DNA of 64,000 nucleotides from Sphingobacterium puteale (GCF_003627955.1 NZ_RBWS01000014.1:149016-213015), one strand, 5' to 3'; positions 46,346-55,623 are shown, numbered from the stretch's first letter. Notes: a model not told the origin generated them from the letters alone. Made by a program: numbers and translations.

Positions 46346-47476
46346 ATGAAAGAGATTAAAGACATTGTTTTAGCTGCAGATGTAGCTGCTTCCGAAAATA
46401 TCAGGATGGTGCTTGCCACTGTGGTTAAGGTTGAAGGTTCCTCCTATCGAAGACCAGGGGCCCGCATGCTGGTAACAGAAGACGGTCAAATGACGGGAGC
46501 CATCAGCGGCGGATGCCTTGAAGGAGATGCCCTAAAAAAAGCCCTCTTAGCTATCCATCAACAGAAAAATCGACTCGTCAGTTATGATACAAATACGGAG
46601 GAGGGTTCGTCAATCGGGTTACAACTGGGATGCAACGGTATAGTTCATATCCTTTTTGAATATGTAGACCTACAACGAACGGATCATCCCATCGCGTTGC
46701 TGCAACGCTTGCTTCAACAGCGTGAAGAAGGCTTGTTGATTACGTTCTTTTCTACGGACAGACAAGGAGAACAAAAAGGAACCCGCTTACTTATTAAAGA
46801 TCTGAAGGAGCAGGCTTTTGCCCTAGATGCTCACTATTCACCACTGAACGAGCATATCCAATTTGCCAAAAGAGAACGAAAATCGGTTCTCACTTCCTTT
46901 CAGGAGAAAGGGAAAAACAACGAAGTGCTCATTGAATACCTCGTTCCTACCGTGCACTTGGTTATTGCCGGTGCTGGTAATGATGCAAAACCTGTCGTAG
47001 AGATAGCACATGTACTCGGTTGGGAAACTACGGTCATTGATGGACGTGCCAGCCATGTCAATGCCTCACGCTTTCCAAAAGCCACTAAGCTTCTTGTATC
47101 TCCGGCACATGAGATCGCGACCAGTCTAAGCATACACCCATGGACTGTTTTTGTGTTAATGACACATAACTATGCTTACGATCTCACACTCCTTAAAGAT
47201 TTGATGCACACGTCGACACCTTATATTGGCTCACTGGGCCCGAAGATCAAATTACTACGTATGTTCGACGATATGCAAGAGGCTGGTATGACCATTACCG
47301 AAAGTCAACGAAGCATTATCTACGGCCCAGTAGGACTTGATATCGGAGCTGAAACTTCGGAAGAGATCGCTATAGCAATCGTAGCAGAGATCAAGGCTGT
47401 GTTGAATAATAGGCCAGCAACTTCATTAAAGTTCCTCAAAACGAAAATACATACTGAATACCCCACAATAATTTAG
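46346..47476 (+). CDS. xdhC: XdhC/CoxI-family molybdenum cofactor insertion protein
   Basis: 376 residues from the start at 46346 (the frame opens at 46283, but homology begins near M-K-E-I-K-D-I-V). The N-terminal XdhC/CoxI domain has V-E-G-S-S-Y-R-R-P-G-A-R-M-L and I-S-G-G-C-L-E-G-D; the C-terminal Rossmann domain has L-V-I-A-G-A-G-N-D-A-K-P-V-V and Y-I-G-S-L-G-P-K. It binds, sulfurates or protects the cofactor and hands it to xanthine-dehydrogenase-type enzymes, so it should serve the divergent Mo hydroxylase pair. Confidence 0.93.
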   Translation: MKEIKDIVLAADVAASENIRMVLATVVKVEGSSYRRPGARMLVTEDGQMTGAISGGCLEGDALKKALLAIHQQKNRLVSYDTNTEEGSSIGLQLGCNGIVHILFEYVDLQRTDHPIALLQRLLQQREEGLLITFFSTDRQGEQKGTRLLIKDLKEQAFALDAHYSPLNEHIQFAKRERKSVLTSFQEKGKNNEVLIEYLVPTVHLVIAGAGNDAKPVVEIAHVLGWETTVIDGRASHVNASRFPKATKLLVSPAHEIATSLSIHPWTVFVLMTHNYAYDLTLLKDLMHTSTPYIGSLGPKIKLLRMFDDMQEAGMTITESQRSIIYGPVGLDIGAETSEEIAIAIVAEIKAVLNNRPATSLKFLKTKIHTEYPTII

Positions 47477-47481
47477 AAGAC

Positions 47482-48465
47482 ATGACGCTGACAGATACAT
47501 TTGGACGGATACACAACTACCTGCGCATATCGCTTACCGATAATTGCAACCTCCGTTGTTTCTATTGCATGCCGGAGGAAGAGTATAGCTTTACCCCGAA
47601 TGATAAATTGATGCAGCTGGACGAAATTGAGCAATTGGCTCGATTGTTTGTCGATCAAGGAATCAGCAAAATCCGCCTTACTGGGGGTGAACCCTTAGTT
47701 CGCAAGGATGCAGCCAATATTATAGCGCGTTTGTCCAAACTTCCGGTTGAACTCCATATGACCACCAACGGAATCCGTATCAAGGACATGTTGCCTCAAA
47801 TTGTGGACGCAAAATTCAAAAGCATCAACATCAGCCTGGACACCTTGCAACCCGGAAGATTTTTTCAGATCACACGAAGGGATTATTTTGACCTTGTACG
47901 TGCCAATATAGACCTTTTGCTTGAACATGGAATTCATACCAAGATCAATATGGTGGTCATGAAAGGCATCAATGACGATGAGATTTTAGATTTTGTTACA
48001 TGGACAGCGATGAAGCCAATAGAAATCCGTTTTATCGAGTTTATGCCATTCAGTGGAAACAAATGGACCAGCAACCAAGTATATACACAGGCCGACATCT
48101 TAGCGACTATCCAACGGAGCTATCCCATAGAACCGATCCCTGCAGGTCCACACGATACCGCTAAAGCATTTTCGATTGCCGGACATGCTGGGCGTATTGC
48201 TATTATAAGTACAATGACCGCCCCTTTTTGTGCAGGATGTAACCGGATACGGCTTACTGCAGATGGTAAACTCAAAAATTGCCTATTCTCTTCAAGTGAA
48301 ACCGATCTATTGAAAGCATTACGGGCCGGCGATGACGTGCTTCCATTGATCCAAGCTACCATTAGTGCCAAAGCAAAGGAATTAGGGGGACAATTAACAA
48401 CAGATTTTGAACATATAGACACCGATTTTCTCAAGAATCGGAGTATGATAACGATTGGTGGATGA
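47482..48465 (+). CDS. moaA: GTP 3',8-cyclase MoaA
   Basis: This 327-residue radical-SAM enzyme catalyses the first step of molybdenum cofactor synthesis. The radical-SAM cluster motif is C-N-L-R-C-F-Y-C, followed by R-L-T-G-G-E-P-L-V-R. The C-terminal second cluster motif is F-C-A-G-C-N-R-I-R-L-T-A-D-G-K-L-K-N-C, and the chain ends in Gly-Gly as in functional MoaA. It starts six bases after xdhC and overlaps the next gene by four bases (ATGA). Confidence 0.97.
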   Translation: MTLTDTFGRIHNYLRISLTDNCNLRCFYCMPEEEYSFTPNDKLMQLDEIEQLARLFVDQGISKIRLTGGEPLVRKDAANIIARLSKLPVELHMTTNGIRIKDMLPQIVDAKFKSINISLDTLQPGRFFQITRRDYFDLVRANIDLLLEHGIHTKINMVVMKGINDDEILDFVTWTAMKPIEIRFIEFMPFSGNKWTSNQVYTQADILATIQRSYPIEPIPAGPHDTAKAFSIAGHAGRIAIISTMTAPFCAGCNRIRLTADGKLKNCLFSSSETDLLKALRAGDDVLPLIQATISAKAKELGGQLTTDFEHIDTDFLKNRSMITIGG

Positions 48466-50231
48466 TAAAGCAAACAGGTATAGTCATATTGGCGGCCGGA
48501 AATTCTTCGCGGCTCGGCCTCCCGAAGCAGCTGCTCGAATTTGAAGGTGAGACTTTATTGCGGCGTATCAGTAGGGAAGCGCTGGCGATACCCGATGCCA
48601 GGGTATCTGTCGTGATAGGTGCTTACCCCGACCCCATCAACTCGGCGTTAAAGGACAGTAACGTCTATGTAGTAATCAATCCGCATTGGGCAACCGGAAT
48701 GTCTACCTCTATTGGTATAGGCTTAAGGGATCTGCTAAAACATCATCCCAATCTGGACCGTTGTATAATCAGTCTATGCGATCAACCTTTCGTTGACCGA
48801 CATGTCTTTCAGCAGCTTATTCAATTGGCCGATAGTACTGAAAAAGGTATTGTAGCAACCGGTTTTTCAGGAATATGGGGCGCTCCCGTACTTTTTGACA
48901 GAAAATATTTTGAGCATCTGATGTGTCTTGAGGGACAACAGGGGGCCAAAAAGGTAGCCGAGCAATTTCCTGACGATCGGGTTGTATTTTCTTATGAGGA
49001 CGCAAAGTATGATATCGATACGCTAGACGATTATTTCAATCTCCCCCATCAGTTTATCAGTGTTCAGCAGGCCAAAGATATTATCCATCATCATCTGCCT
49101 GCGCCAAAACAGATACGGTTCCCCCTCGACGAAGCTTTAGGCTATACCTTGGCCCAAACCGTTGTTGCAAAGCAGTCAATTCCTGCTTTTCCGCAGTCAT
49201 CGATGGATGGTTATGCAATTCGATATAGCGACAAAGAGCGGGAACTTCCTGTCGTGGACAAAATTCCTGCAGGAACCACGGTCGAAAAAATATTGACAGC
49301 AGGACAGGCGATGCGCATTTATACTGGAGCTCCTCTGCCTCGAGGTGCAGATACGGTAGTGATGCAGGAAAAAGTAGATTTGAGCGATACAAATACAATC
49401 CAGATTCGCGATGAAGCACTCCAATTGGGGGACAATGTGCGTCCCAAAGGGTCAGAAGTGCAGGCTGATAGCATCGCCATGCTCACGGGAACAACATTGA
49501 CTCCGGCTGCTATTGGCTATCTCGCAGGCATTGGATGCAGGGATGTTCTTGTTACTGCGCCACCACGGATACAGCTTATTCTCACCGGAGACGAACTGAA
49601 ACCTATTGGTACGACACTAGGATATGGAGAAGTTTATGAGTCTAACTCCTATCAGCTAAAAGCCGCCCTGCGGCAGCAAGGCATACTGCATGTCGAGAGT
49701 CGGCATGTGCCGGATGACAGAAACCTACTCCGTTCAGCTTTGGAGAATGCATTGGATACAGCTGATATTGTTCTCTTAGTTGGTGGTGTCAGCGTAGGCG
49801 ATTATGACTATGTCGTAGATGTGGCTAAGGCCTGCGGTATTAAACAGCGTTTTCATCGTATCCGACAAAAACCGGGGAAACCCCTCTTTTTTGGCACTCG
49901 AAATGAAAAGCTGGTGTTTGGGCTCCCCGGCAATCCGTCCTCTGCCCTAACCTGTTTTTACCTCTACGTCGCTCCTGCATTAGAGCATATCATGCAACTT
50001 CCAGAGCGAACACGCTCCATCAAAACCTATACAACACATGCTTATAGTAAAAAGCCCGGTTTAACTCATTTCCTTAAGGCACGATACGATGGACATGCTG
50101 TTGAACCATTACACGCGCAAGAATCTTATCGCCTCCAATCCTACGCACAGGCCAATTGCCTGCTGATTCTCGAAGAGGATAGCAATGGTTGTGCCGCTGG
50201 CGATGAAGTTTTTATCCATCTTTTAACCTAA
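48462..50231 (+). CDS. moeA: MocA-like nucleotidyltransferase fused to MoeA molybdenumtransferase
   Basis: A 589-residue fusion. Residues 1 to about 192 form a MobA/MocA-type NTP transferase (I-L-A-A-G-N-S-S-R-L-G-L-P-K-Q, and L-C-D-Q-P-F-V). From about 200 to the end is MoeA: S-S-M-D-G-Y-A-I-R, G-A-D-T-V-V-M-Q-E, L-V-G-G-V-S-V-G-D-Y-D-Y-V and F-G-L-P-G-N-P-S-S-A-L-T. MoeA inserts molybdate into adenylated molybdopterin; a MocA-type domain would add CMP or another nucleotide. The join suggests coupling of both steps. It overlaps moaA by four bases. Confidence 0.93.
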   Translation: MIKQTGIVILAAGNSSRLGLPKQLLEFEGETLLRRISREALAIPDARVSVVIGAYPDPINSALKDSNVYVVINPHWATGMSTSIGIGLRDLLKHHPNLDRCIISLCDQPFVDRHVFQQLIQLADSTEKGIVATGFSGIWGAPVLFDRKYFEHLMCLEGQQGAKKVAEQFPDDRVVFSYEDAKYDIDTLDDYFNLPHQFISVQQAKDIIHHHLPAPKQIRFPLDEALGYTLAQTVVAKQSIPAFPQSSMDGYAIRYSDKERELPVVDKIPAGTTVEKILTAGQAMRIYTGAPLPRGADTVVMQEKVDLSDTNTIQIRDEALQLGDNVRPKGSEVQADSIAMLTGTTLTPAAIGYLAGIGCRDVLVTAPPRIQLILTGDELKPIGTTLGYGEVYESNSYQLKAALRQQGILHVESRHVPDDRNLLRSALENALDTADIVLLVGGVSVGDYDYVVDVAKACGIKQRFHRIRQKPGKPLFFGTRNEKLVFGLPGNPSSALTCFYLYVAPALEHIMQLPERTRSIKTYTTHAYSKKPGLTHFLKARYDGHAVEPLHAQESYRLQSYAQANCLLILEEDSNGCAAGDEVFIHLLT

Positions 50232-50238
50232 TCGAGCC

Positions 50239-50973
50239 ATGCAATTTGAGCTTTTTTATTTTTTCCTTTTTATTCTGGCTTTTCTTTACGCATCGGTTGG
50301 GCACGGTGGTGCAAGTGGCTATCTGGCATTGATGGCACTCTATGGAATTGCACCGCAGGAGATGAAACCTACAGCATTGGTACTTAACCTCTTTGTTTCT
50401 TTAACATCTTTTATACAATATTACAGGGGTCATTATTTCAAACGAAATTTGTTTTTGATGGTCGCCGTCACCTCTGTTCCCATGGCATTTATAGGCGGTA
50501 TGATTACCTTGGAAGATCATTTGTACAAGAGATTGCTGGGGCTACTGCTTCTCTTTCCGATTTTTCGTTTTTTCTTTTTCAGAAGTCCAGCCGAAGATGA
50601 GCTCAAACCGTACAATAGTTATGGTGCACTGGCAATTGGTGGCATTGTAGGACTACTTTCAGGCATGATTGGTATTGGCGGTGGAATTATCCTCTCCCCT
50701 TTTCTGATCCTGCTTAAATGGACAGATCAAAAACAAACTGCGGCTATCAGTGCTGCATTTATTTTCGTAAATTCATTGTCGGGACTAGGAGGTATGCTGA
50801 CAAAAGGTGTATCGTTCAATGCCCATATGTGGGGGTATATTGCCGTAGCATTCCTTGGAGGCCTGTTAGGGGCTTATCTCGGATCAAAAAAACTAAAACA
50901 GGATGCTTTAAAATACGTGCTTGCCACAGTTCTGTTTGTTGCAGCCTATAAATTGTTGTTTACCTCGGCTTAA
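50239..50973 (+). CDS. TauE/SafE (TSUP)-family membrane permease
   Basis: 244 residues, about seven to eight membrane helices, with family marks G-H-G-G-A-S-G-Y near residue 22 and G-M-I-G-I-G-G-G-I near 140. TSUP proteins move sulfite or organosulfur anions. It sits seven bases after the moeA fusion gene inside the cofactor operon, so an anion tied to Mo or sulfur metabolism is likely, but the substrate cannot be read from sequence. Confidence 0.88.
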   Translation: MQFELFYFFLFILAFLYASVGHGGASGYLALMALYGIAPQEMKPTALVLNLFVSLTSFIQYYRGHYFKRNLFLMVAVTSVPMAFIGGMITLEDHLYKRLLGLLLLFPIFRFFFFRSPAEDELKPYNSYGALAIGGIVGLLSGMIGIGGGIILSPFLILLKWTDQKQTAAISAAFIFVNSLSGLGGMLTKGVSFNAHMWGYIAVAFLGGLLGAYLGSKKLKQDALKYVLATVLFVAAYKLLFTSA

Positions 50974-51104
50974 TAAATTTGAAAAACAATATGGCTCTAT
51001 TTCTCCGAATTGGATAAAATAAGCATAGTTAACACGTCTTTCGATTGTAGGATGAGCAAAGAAGAATGAAAAAAGGCGAAACTTTGAAAAAAATGAATTA
51101 AAAT

Positions 51105-51332
51105 ATGAAAGTCCAAGTAAAGACCTTTGGCTCCTTGACAGATATATTGGCAAAGGAGTTTTATATAACAGCCAACGATACGACAGAATTATTGGCAACA
51201 TTATCGCACGACCATGCTGAATTGGCACAGCGTAGCCTGTTGATAGCCGTGAACAATACCATTGTTAAGACACCAGTGACATTTCAGGAAAATGATATCG
51301 TTGCCTTAATGCCACCCTATTCTGGAGGATAA
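51105..51332 (+). CDS. moaD: Molybdopterin synthase small subunit MoaD
   Basis: A 75-residue ubiquitin-fold sulfur carrier ending in the needed Gly-Gly (M-P-P-Y-S-G-G). The E-N-D-I-V-A-L-M-P-P block is typical. It becomes adenylated and thiocarboxylated by the MoeB-type protein encoded three bases downstream. Confidence 0.95.
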   Translation: MKVQVKTFGSLTDILAKEFYITANDTTELLATLSHDHAELAQRSLLIAVNNTIVKTPVTFQENDIVALMPPYSGG

Positions 51333-51335
51333 GCA

Positions 51336-52442
51336 ATGCGGAATGAACGGTATTCGAGGCATTATGTCCTCCCCGGTTTTGGTGAATTAGGCCAACAAAA
51401 GCTGCAAGCTGCCCGCGTACTGGTCGTTGGCGCTGGCGGGCTTGGCTGCCCTGTACTTCAATATCTGGCAGCAGCAGGGGTTGGAACACTTGGTATCATA
51501 GACCATGATCATGTCGGGTTGAGCAACCTGCACCGCCAGGTTCTGTATGATATCAACGATATCGGCCGAGCTAAAGCTGAGGTAGCAGCGAATAAGCTCA
51601 AGCAGCAGAATCCTGATATTGAGATCCATTACTGGGTGGAACAATTGCATTCGAACAATGTCGCAGATTTGATCCATTCGTACGACCTCATCATGGATTG
51701 TACAGATAATTTTGCTGCACGATACCTGCTTTGCGATGCTTGCCGTTTATTGGATAAACCCTTGGTTTTTGCTGCGATCTACCAATATGAAGGACAAATA
51801 GCTACATTCAATGTAGCCGACAAAGAAGGGATAAAGACAAATTATCGGCATTTGTTCCCGACACCTCCCACGTCCTTGGAAGCTCCCGATTGTAATGTAG
51901 CGGGGGTATTGGGTGTATTGCCCGGTATGATCGGAATATTACAAGCAACCGAAGCCATCAAGCTATTAACCGGCATCGGTAGCGCCTTGATTAATAAATT
52001 AATGACGGTCAATATGCTTGACAATAGCAGTTATATCTTTGAAATACCCTTAACGGCATACGCAGAAACCATTTGCCCACAAACGCTAGCAGAGTTGAGT
52101 ACCTTTAATTATGAGCAATACTGTGCTTCGGAGAGCCGATTTATACAGGCCATAGATGCAAAAGAGTTTGTTGAAATGTGGTCCACAGGGGATGTTGTCC
52201 TTGTCGATGTGCGTGATCCAAATGAACTTCCGCGTCTGTCATATCCACATCTATCCATTCCGCTTTCAACTTTACCCGCGCAAATCAAAAATATAGATAA
52301 TACACGCGTTGTTTTTATCTGTCAAAGCGGAAAACGGAGCCTGTTGGCTGCCCAGTATTTTTACGAGCAGACAGATGCCGGACAACAAATATTCCATCTG
52401 GACGGCGGCATGATCGCCTTAGAAAACTATATAAATGACTAA
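51336..52442 (+). CDS. moeB: MoeB/ThiF-type E1-like enzyme with C-terminal rhodanese domain
   Basis: 368 residues. The E1-like domain has the ATP loop V-V-G-A-G-G-L-G-C-P and D-H-D-H-V-G-L-S-N-L-H-R-Q. From about 265 there is a rhodanese domain with active-site Cys in C-Q-S-G-K-R-S. This MOCS3-like design lets one protein adenylate MoaD and pass sulfur to it. Unlike E. coli MoeB, the first zinc Cys pair is missing: N-Y-R-H stands where C-Y-R-C is expected, and no second C-x-x-C pair follows. It overlaps moaE by eight bases. Confidence 0.92.
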   Translation: MRNERYSRHYVLPGFGELGQQKLQAARVLVVGAGGLGCPVLQYLAAAGVGTLGIIDHDHVGLSNLHRQVLYDINDIGRAKAEVAANKLKQQNPDIEIHYWVEQLHSNNVADLIHSYDLIMDCTDNFAARYLLCDACRLLDKPLVFAAIYQYEGQIATFNVADKEGIKTNYRHLFPTPPTSLEAPDCNVAGVLGVLPGMIGILQATEAIKLLTGIGSALINKLMTVNMLDNSSYIFEIPLTAYAETICPQTLAELSTFNYEQYCASESRFIQAIDAKEFVEMWSTGDVVLVDVRDPNELPRLSYPHLSIPLSTLPAQIKNIDNTRVVFICQSGKRSLLAAQYFYEQTDAGQQIFHLDGGMIALENYIND

Positions 52443-52875
52443 ACAAAAAAACGACATATTTTTTCAAGGACCAATTCCGGCCACTTTGGTTGCGGAAGCG
52501 ATCTCAAAGCACCATAATAAACCTGAAATTGGTGCACATAGCATCTTCCTCGGACAGATTAGGGCTGATAAGATTGATGGAAAGATCGTAAAATCTATCG
52601 ATTATACGACAAACCGGGAACTGGCCTTCCTTAAAATGGCGGAAATTCGCGAAGCAATATTTGATAAGTATCCATTATCCTGTATGCATGTTTATCATAG
52701 TGAGGGTGAAGTACGGGTTGGCGAAATTTGCTTCTTTGTATTCACATCGTCAGTACATAGGCGTGCAGCGATGGATGCTTGTGACGAACTTGTTGAACGT
52801 ATAAAAAAAGAAATACCCATCTGGGGTAAAGAACTATTTGAAGACGATACGCATCAATGGAAAATTAATAGATAA
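52435..52875 (+). CDS. moaE: Molybdopterin synthase large subunit MoaE
   Basis: 146 residues with G-A-H-S-I-F-L-G-Q-I-R-A-D, V-Y-H-S-E-G-E-V-R-V-G-E, the helix S-V-H-R-R-A-A-M-D-A-C-D-E-L-V, and C-terminal I-P-I-W-G-K-E-L-F, with the catalytic Lys in this block. It joins with MoaD to convert cPMP to molybdopterin. It overlaps moeB upstream and is one base from the next gene. Confidence 0.95.
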   Translation: MTKQKNDIFFQGPIPATLVAEAISKHHNKPEIGAHSIFLGQIRADKIDGKIVKSIDYTTNRELAFLKMAEIREAIFDKYPLSCMHVYHSEGEVRVGEICFFVFTSSVHRRAAMDACDELVERIKKEIPIWGKELFEDDTHQWKINR

Positions 52876-52876
52876 T

Positions 52877-53785
52877 ATGGTTGATATTACACATAAAAGT
52901 GCGACTTTGAGGAAAGCAATAGCAATGGCCACAGTACTTGTCTCTTCTGAGAATACCGTCAGGCTTATTGAACAGCGACAGGTTCCGAAAGGCGACATAT
53001 TTGAATTTGCACGTGCCTCTGCATTACTCGCGATCAAGAAAACTGGCGATATGATCCCTGATTGTCACCCTTTGCCAGTAGAATATGCTGCGATCCGATA
53101 TACCGTAGCGGGCTTACAAATTCATATTGAAGTTGAAGTACATACGATCTATAAAACTGGTGTGGAGGTTGAAGCCATGCACGGCGCCTCTGTTGCAGCG
53201 CTCGTTATTTATGATATGCTAAAGCCCATAGACAAACAGGTGGAAATAGGTGGTATCCGATTACTTGAGAAAAAAGGTGGTAAGAGCAATGAATCCTTGC
53301 CTTGGATCGCAGCGCTTAAAGCTGCCGTCGTAGTTTGTAGCGATTCGGTAACCCGAGGAGAAAAAGAAGATATCTCAGGCAAGCTTCTGTGCGATCTTTT
53401 GGAACAGCAAGGCTTACACGATATTGCCTATGCGGTAATTGCTGACGAAACGACCGCGGTACAAGAACGTCTGGAACACTATGGGCAAGCTGGTATAGAT
53501 CTTCTGATATTCACGGGAGGCACAGGACTCTCGGATCGAGATATTACGCCAGATGCTGTTGCGCCATATATTACCAAAGATATTCCCGGAATTATGGAAA
53601 CGGCAAGACAATACGGACAGCAGCGTGTTAAAACGGCTATGTTGTCCAGAGGTATTTCTGGATTTGCCGATCGCATGTTGGTACTTACCCTGCCCGGATC
53701 ACCGAATGGTGTACGTGAAAGTATAAGCGCATTATTTCCACAGGTGCTGCATGTCTTTCAAGTGAGGGCAAACGTTGGACATTAA
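52877..53785 (+). CDS. moaC: MoaC-MogA/MoaB fusion: cPMP synthase plus molybdopterin adenylyltransferase
   Basis: 302 residues from the start at 52877, one base after the moaE stop; this gives the typical MoaC opening M-V-D-I-T-H-K-S-A-T-L-R-K-A. MoaC catalytic blocks are kept: P-K-G-D-I-F, I-P-D-C-H-P-L, K-T-G-V-E-V-E-A and Y-D-M-L-K. From about 145 a MogA/MoaB domain follows with V-V-C-S-D-S-V-T-R-G and F-T-G-G-T-G-L-S-D-R-D, ending before T-L-P-G-S-P-N-G-V. It joins an early and a late step of cofactor synthesis. Its stop overlaps the convergent cysteine desulfurase by four bases. Confidence 0.95.
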   Translation: MVDITHKSATLRKAIAMATVLVSSENTVRLIEQRQVPKGDIFEFARASALLAIKKTGDMIPDCHPLPVEYAAIRYTVAGLQIHIEVEVHTIYKTGVEVEAMHGASVAALVIYDMLKPIDKQVEIGGIRLLEKKGGKSNESLPWIAALKAAVVVCSDSVTRGEKEDISGKLLCDLLEQQGLHDIAYAVIADETTAVQERLEHYGQAGIDLLIFTGGTGLSDRDITPDAVAPYITKDIPGIMETARQYGQQRVKTAMLSRGISGFADRMLVLTLPGSPNGVRESISALFPQVLHVFQVRANVGH

Positions 53786-54924
53786 GTCCTCAGCTTTTCG
53801 ACAAGCTGTTTGATCCGCATAATGGTCTGGCTGATTTCCACTTCACGGGTAAATCGGCCCAGACTAAATCGAATGGATGATAAGGCATCCAAATCTGACA
53901 AACCCATAGCCTTGAGCACATGTGAGGGCCTTGAGGTCACCGCAGAACAGGCCGAACCACTGGATACCGAAATTGTATCCAATCGAGTAATCAGCTGGTC
54001 TGACAGCACACCTTTAAAGCAGATGTTTGTCGTGTTGAATAACCGATGGGACGTACTTCCATTTATGAATGTATCTGGAATAGCGAGGAGTTCGTTCTCG
54101 AGGTGATCTCGGAGCTGTTTTATATGGAGTTGATCTGCTTCTAAGTCTTCCAGCGCAATTCGCAAAGCTGCTGCCATCCCAATGATGCCGGTTGTATTGA
54201 CAGTTCCGCTACGCCAGCCTTGTTGCTGTCCGCCCCCATGGATTTGAGGTATCACGTGCTCTTGAACTTGACTGGCAATATACAGCCCCCCTATCCCTTT
54301 AGGTCCGTAAAATTTGTGTGCTGAAAAAGCCATAAAATCCACATCCAGATGCTGAAGACTTATATGCATTTTTCCAACTGCCTGTGTTGCATCACATAAA
54401 ACAAGTGCATGGCTTTGATGCGCTATTTCACTGATCTGTTTTATGGGTAAGATAATACCCGTTTCATTATTCACGAGCATGGTACAAATCAACAGCGTAT
54501 CTTCGCGAATACTTTCCTTAAGCAATCTGAGATCGAGCATGCCTTGACGATCTACCTTTAGAAAGGAAACTTCAAATCCCGATCGCTCCATAAAAGCGCA
54601 GCTTTCCAAAACAGCTTTGTGTTCTGTGGAAATGCTGATGATATGTTTCCTGGACGAAAACTGGAGTCCTTTTAGGACCAAGTTAATTGATTCTGTGGCA
54701 CCCGAAGTGAAAATGATATTCTTGGGCTGCGTACCCAGTCTATCAGCGATGTCTTCGCTCGCCTGGTCCATAGCATCCTGTATGGTTAAACTAAATAGAT
54801 GTGAACCACTTGGATTGGCATATCCCGTCCTAAAAAATGGAAGCATTTCATTCAAAACACGCTCATCTACCGGGGTAGTCGCATTGTAGTCTAGATAGAT
54901 AAATTTTGAGTTTATATTGTCCAT
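53782..54924 (-). CDS. Cysteine desulfurase (NifS/IscS-like)
   Basis: A 380-residue PLP enzyme. Opening Y-L-D-Y-N-A-T-T-P-V-D, E-H-K-A-V-L-E-S-C, D-A-T-Q-A-V-G-K, the PLP Lys in F-S-A-H-K-F-Y-G-P-K-G, and the persulfide Cys in S-V-S-S-G-S-A-C-S are all present. It can supply sulfur to the rhodanese domain of the MoeB-type protein or to XdhC. It is convergent with the cofactor operon but tightly linked to it. Confidence 0.95.
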   Translation of the reverse strand: MDNINSKFIYLDYNATTPVDERVLNEMLPFFRTGYANPSGSHLFSLTIQDAMDQASEDIADRLGTQPKNIIFTSGATESINLVLKGLQFSSRKHIISISTEHKAVLESCAFMERSGFEVSFLKVDRQGMLDLRLLKESIREDTLLICTMLVNNETGIILPIKQISEIAHQSHALVLCDATQAVGKMHISLQHLDVDFMAFSAHKFYGPKGIGGLYIASQVQEHVIPQIHGGGQQQGWRSGTVNTTGIIGMAAALRIALEDLEADQLHIKQLRDHLENELLAIPDTFINGSTSHRLFNTTNICFKGVLSDQLITRLDTISVSSGSACSAVTSRPSHVLKAMGLSDLDALSSIRFSLGRFTREVEISQTIMRIKQLVEKLRT

Positions 54925-55090
54925 TTAATTATCCTATAGTATCTTTCTATCAAAACTTTTTCATTCTCATTTTCAACAGCTATTTTAGTGCGTTTTAACC
55001 TTCAATAAACGACTCAAGATAAAAAATTAAGCACACACATAATCATCTGAATGATAAATACTTCATCATATTCTTTTGGTCCTAATAGAT

Positions 55091-55348
55091 TTAGTCATTC
55101 CTATCGTTCCGATATTCTAGTCTATCTAAAGACTTCATCTTTCCTTTTTTGTCTCTATGGAAAAAAATAATCATTTTTCGTCTAAATAACAAAACTCGCC
55201 TATTTTCCCACACAACAGGCCACACACATGAATGTTGTTTGATTGCTTTTAACATATTTATATGGTCAGGTTGCAGCGGCCCCACGGATTCAAGTCCCGT
55301 GATCTGGCCATTTCCAAGAACAATAAATTGGACCATCATGGAATCCAA
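55091..55348 (-). pseudogene. Possible TonB C-terminal-domain remnant
   Basis: An 85-codon frame with a TTG start reads V-Q-F-I-V-L-G-N-G-Q-I-T-G-L-E and later V-L-L-F-R-R-K-M-I-I-F-F-H-R-D-K-K-G-K-M. This is weakly like the last 80 residues of TonB energy transducers. It lies in the 726-base gap 54925-55650, has no proper start and a stop three codons before the TTG. Nothing else was recognised in that gap. Confidence 0.25.
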
Positions 55349-55615
55349 GTGCGTTGTTCATTGCAAATCGTTTTTTTATGCTGCCAAAGTGTTTATTTTC
55401 GCAACGATGAGATACCTCCCATAGCTCGCTATATAGCTTTTGAGCGAACACTTTAACCGCTATTGTGAGCTTTATCTCAAAACAACCGTTACAGCATTCA
55501 TGAATTCCAATATCTAATTAATTCATAAAATGAGAAGTGAAAAAGTTACCCCGCTGTCGTTATTCCCCCCTGAAATTGTCGTATATATAGACTAAGATGA
55601 ATGCAGCTGTGTCGA

Positions 55616-55623
55616 TATATTTG
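55616..55623 (+). promoter_or_regulatory. -7 element TATATTTG upstream of the alpha/beta hydrolase gene
   Basis: An exact TAnnTTTG match lies 28 bases before the ATG at 55651. No convincing -33 TTG was found. Confidence 0.4.

Noticed and set aside
55258..55310. tRNA-like T-arm (CACGG-ATTCAAGT-CCCGTG followed by TGGCCA)
   Set aside because: The 5' acceptor strand, D-arm and anticodon arm could not be found upstream, so it is not a tRNA.
55529..55594. 21-codon frame beginning M-R-S-E-K-V-T-P-L-S-L
   Set aside because: Too short, with no support from context or known peptides; it lies in the upstream region of the alpha/beta hydrolase gene.
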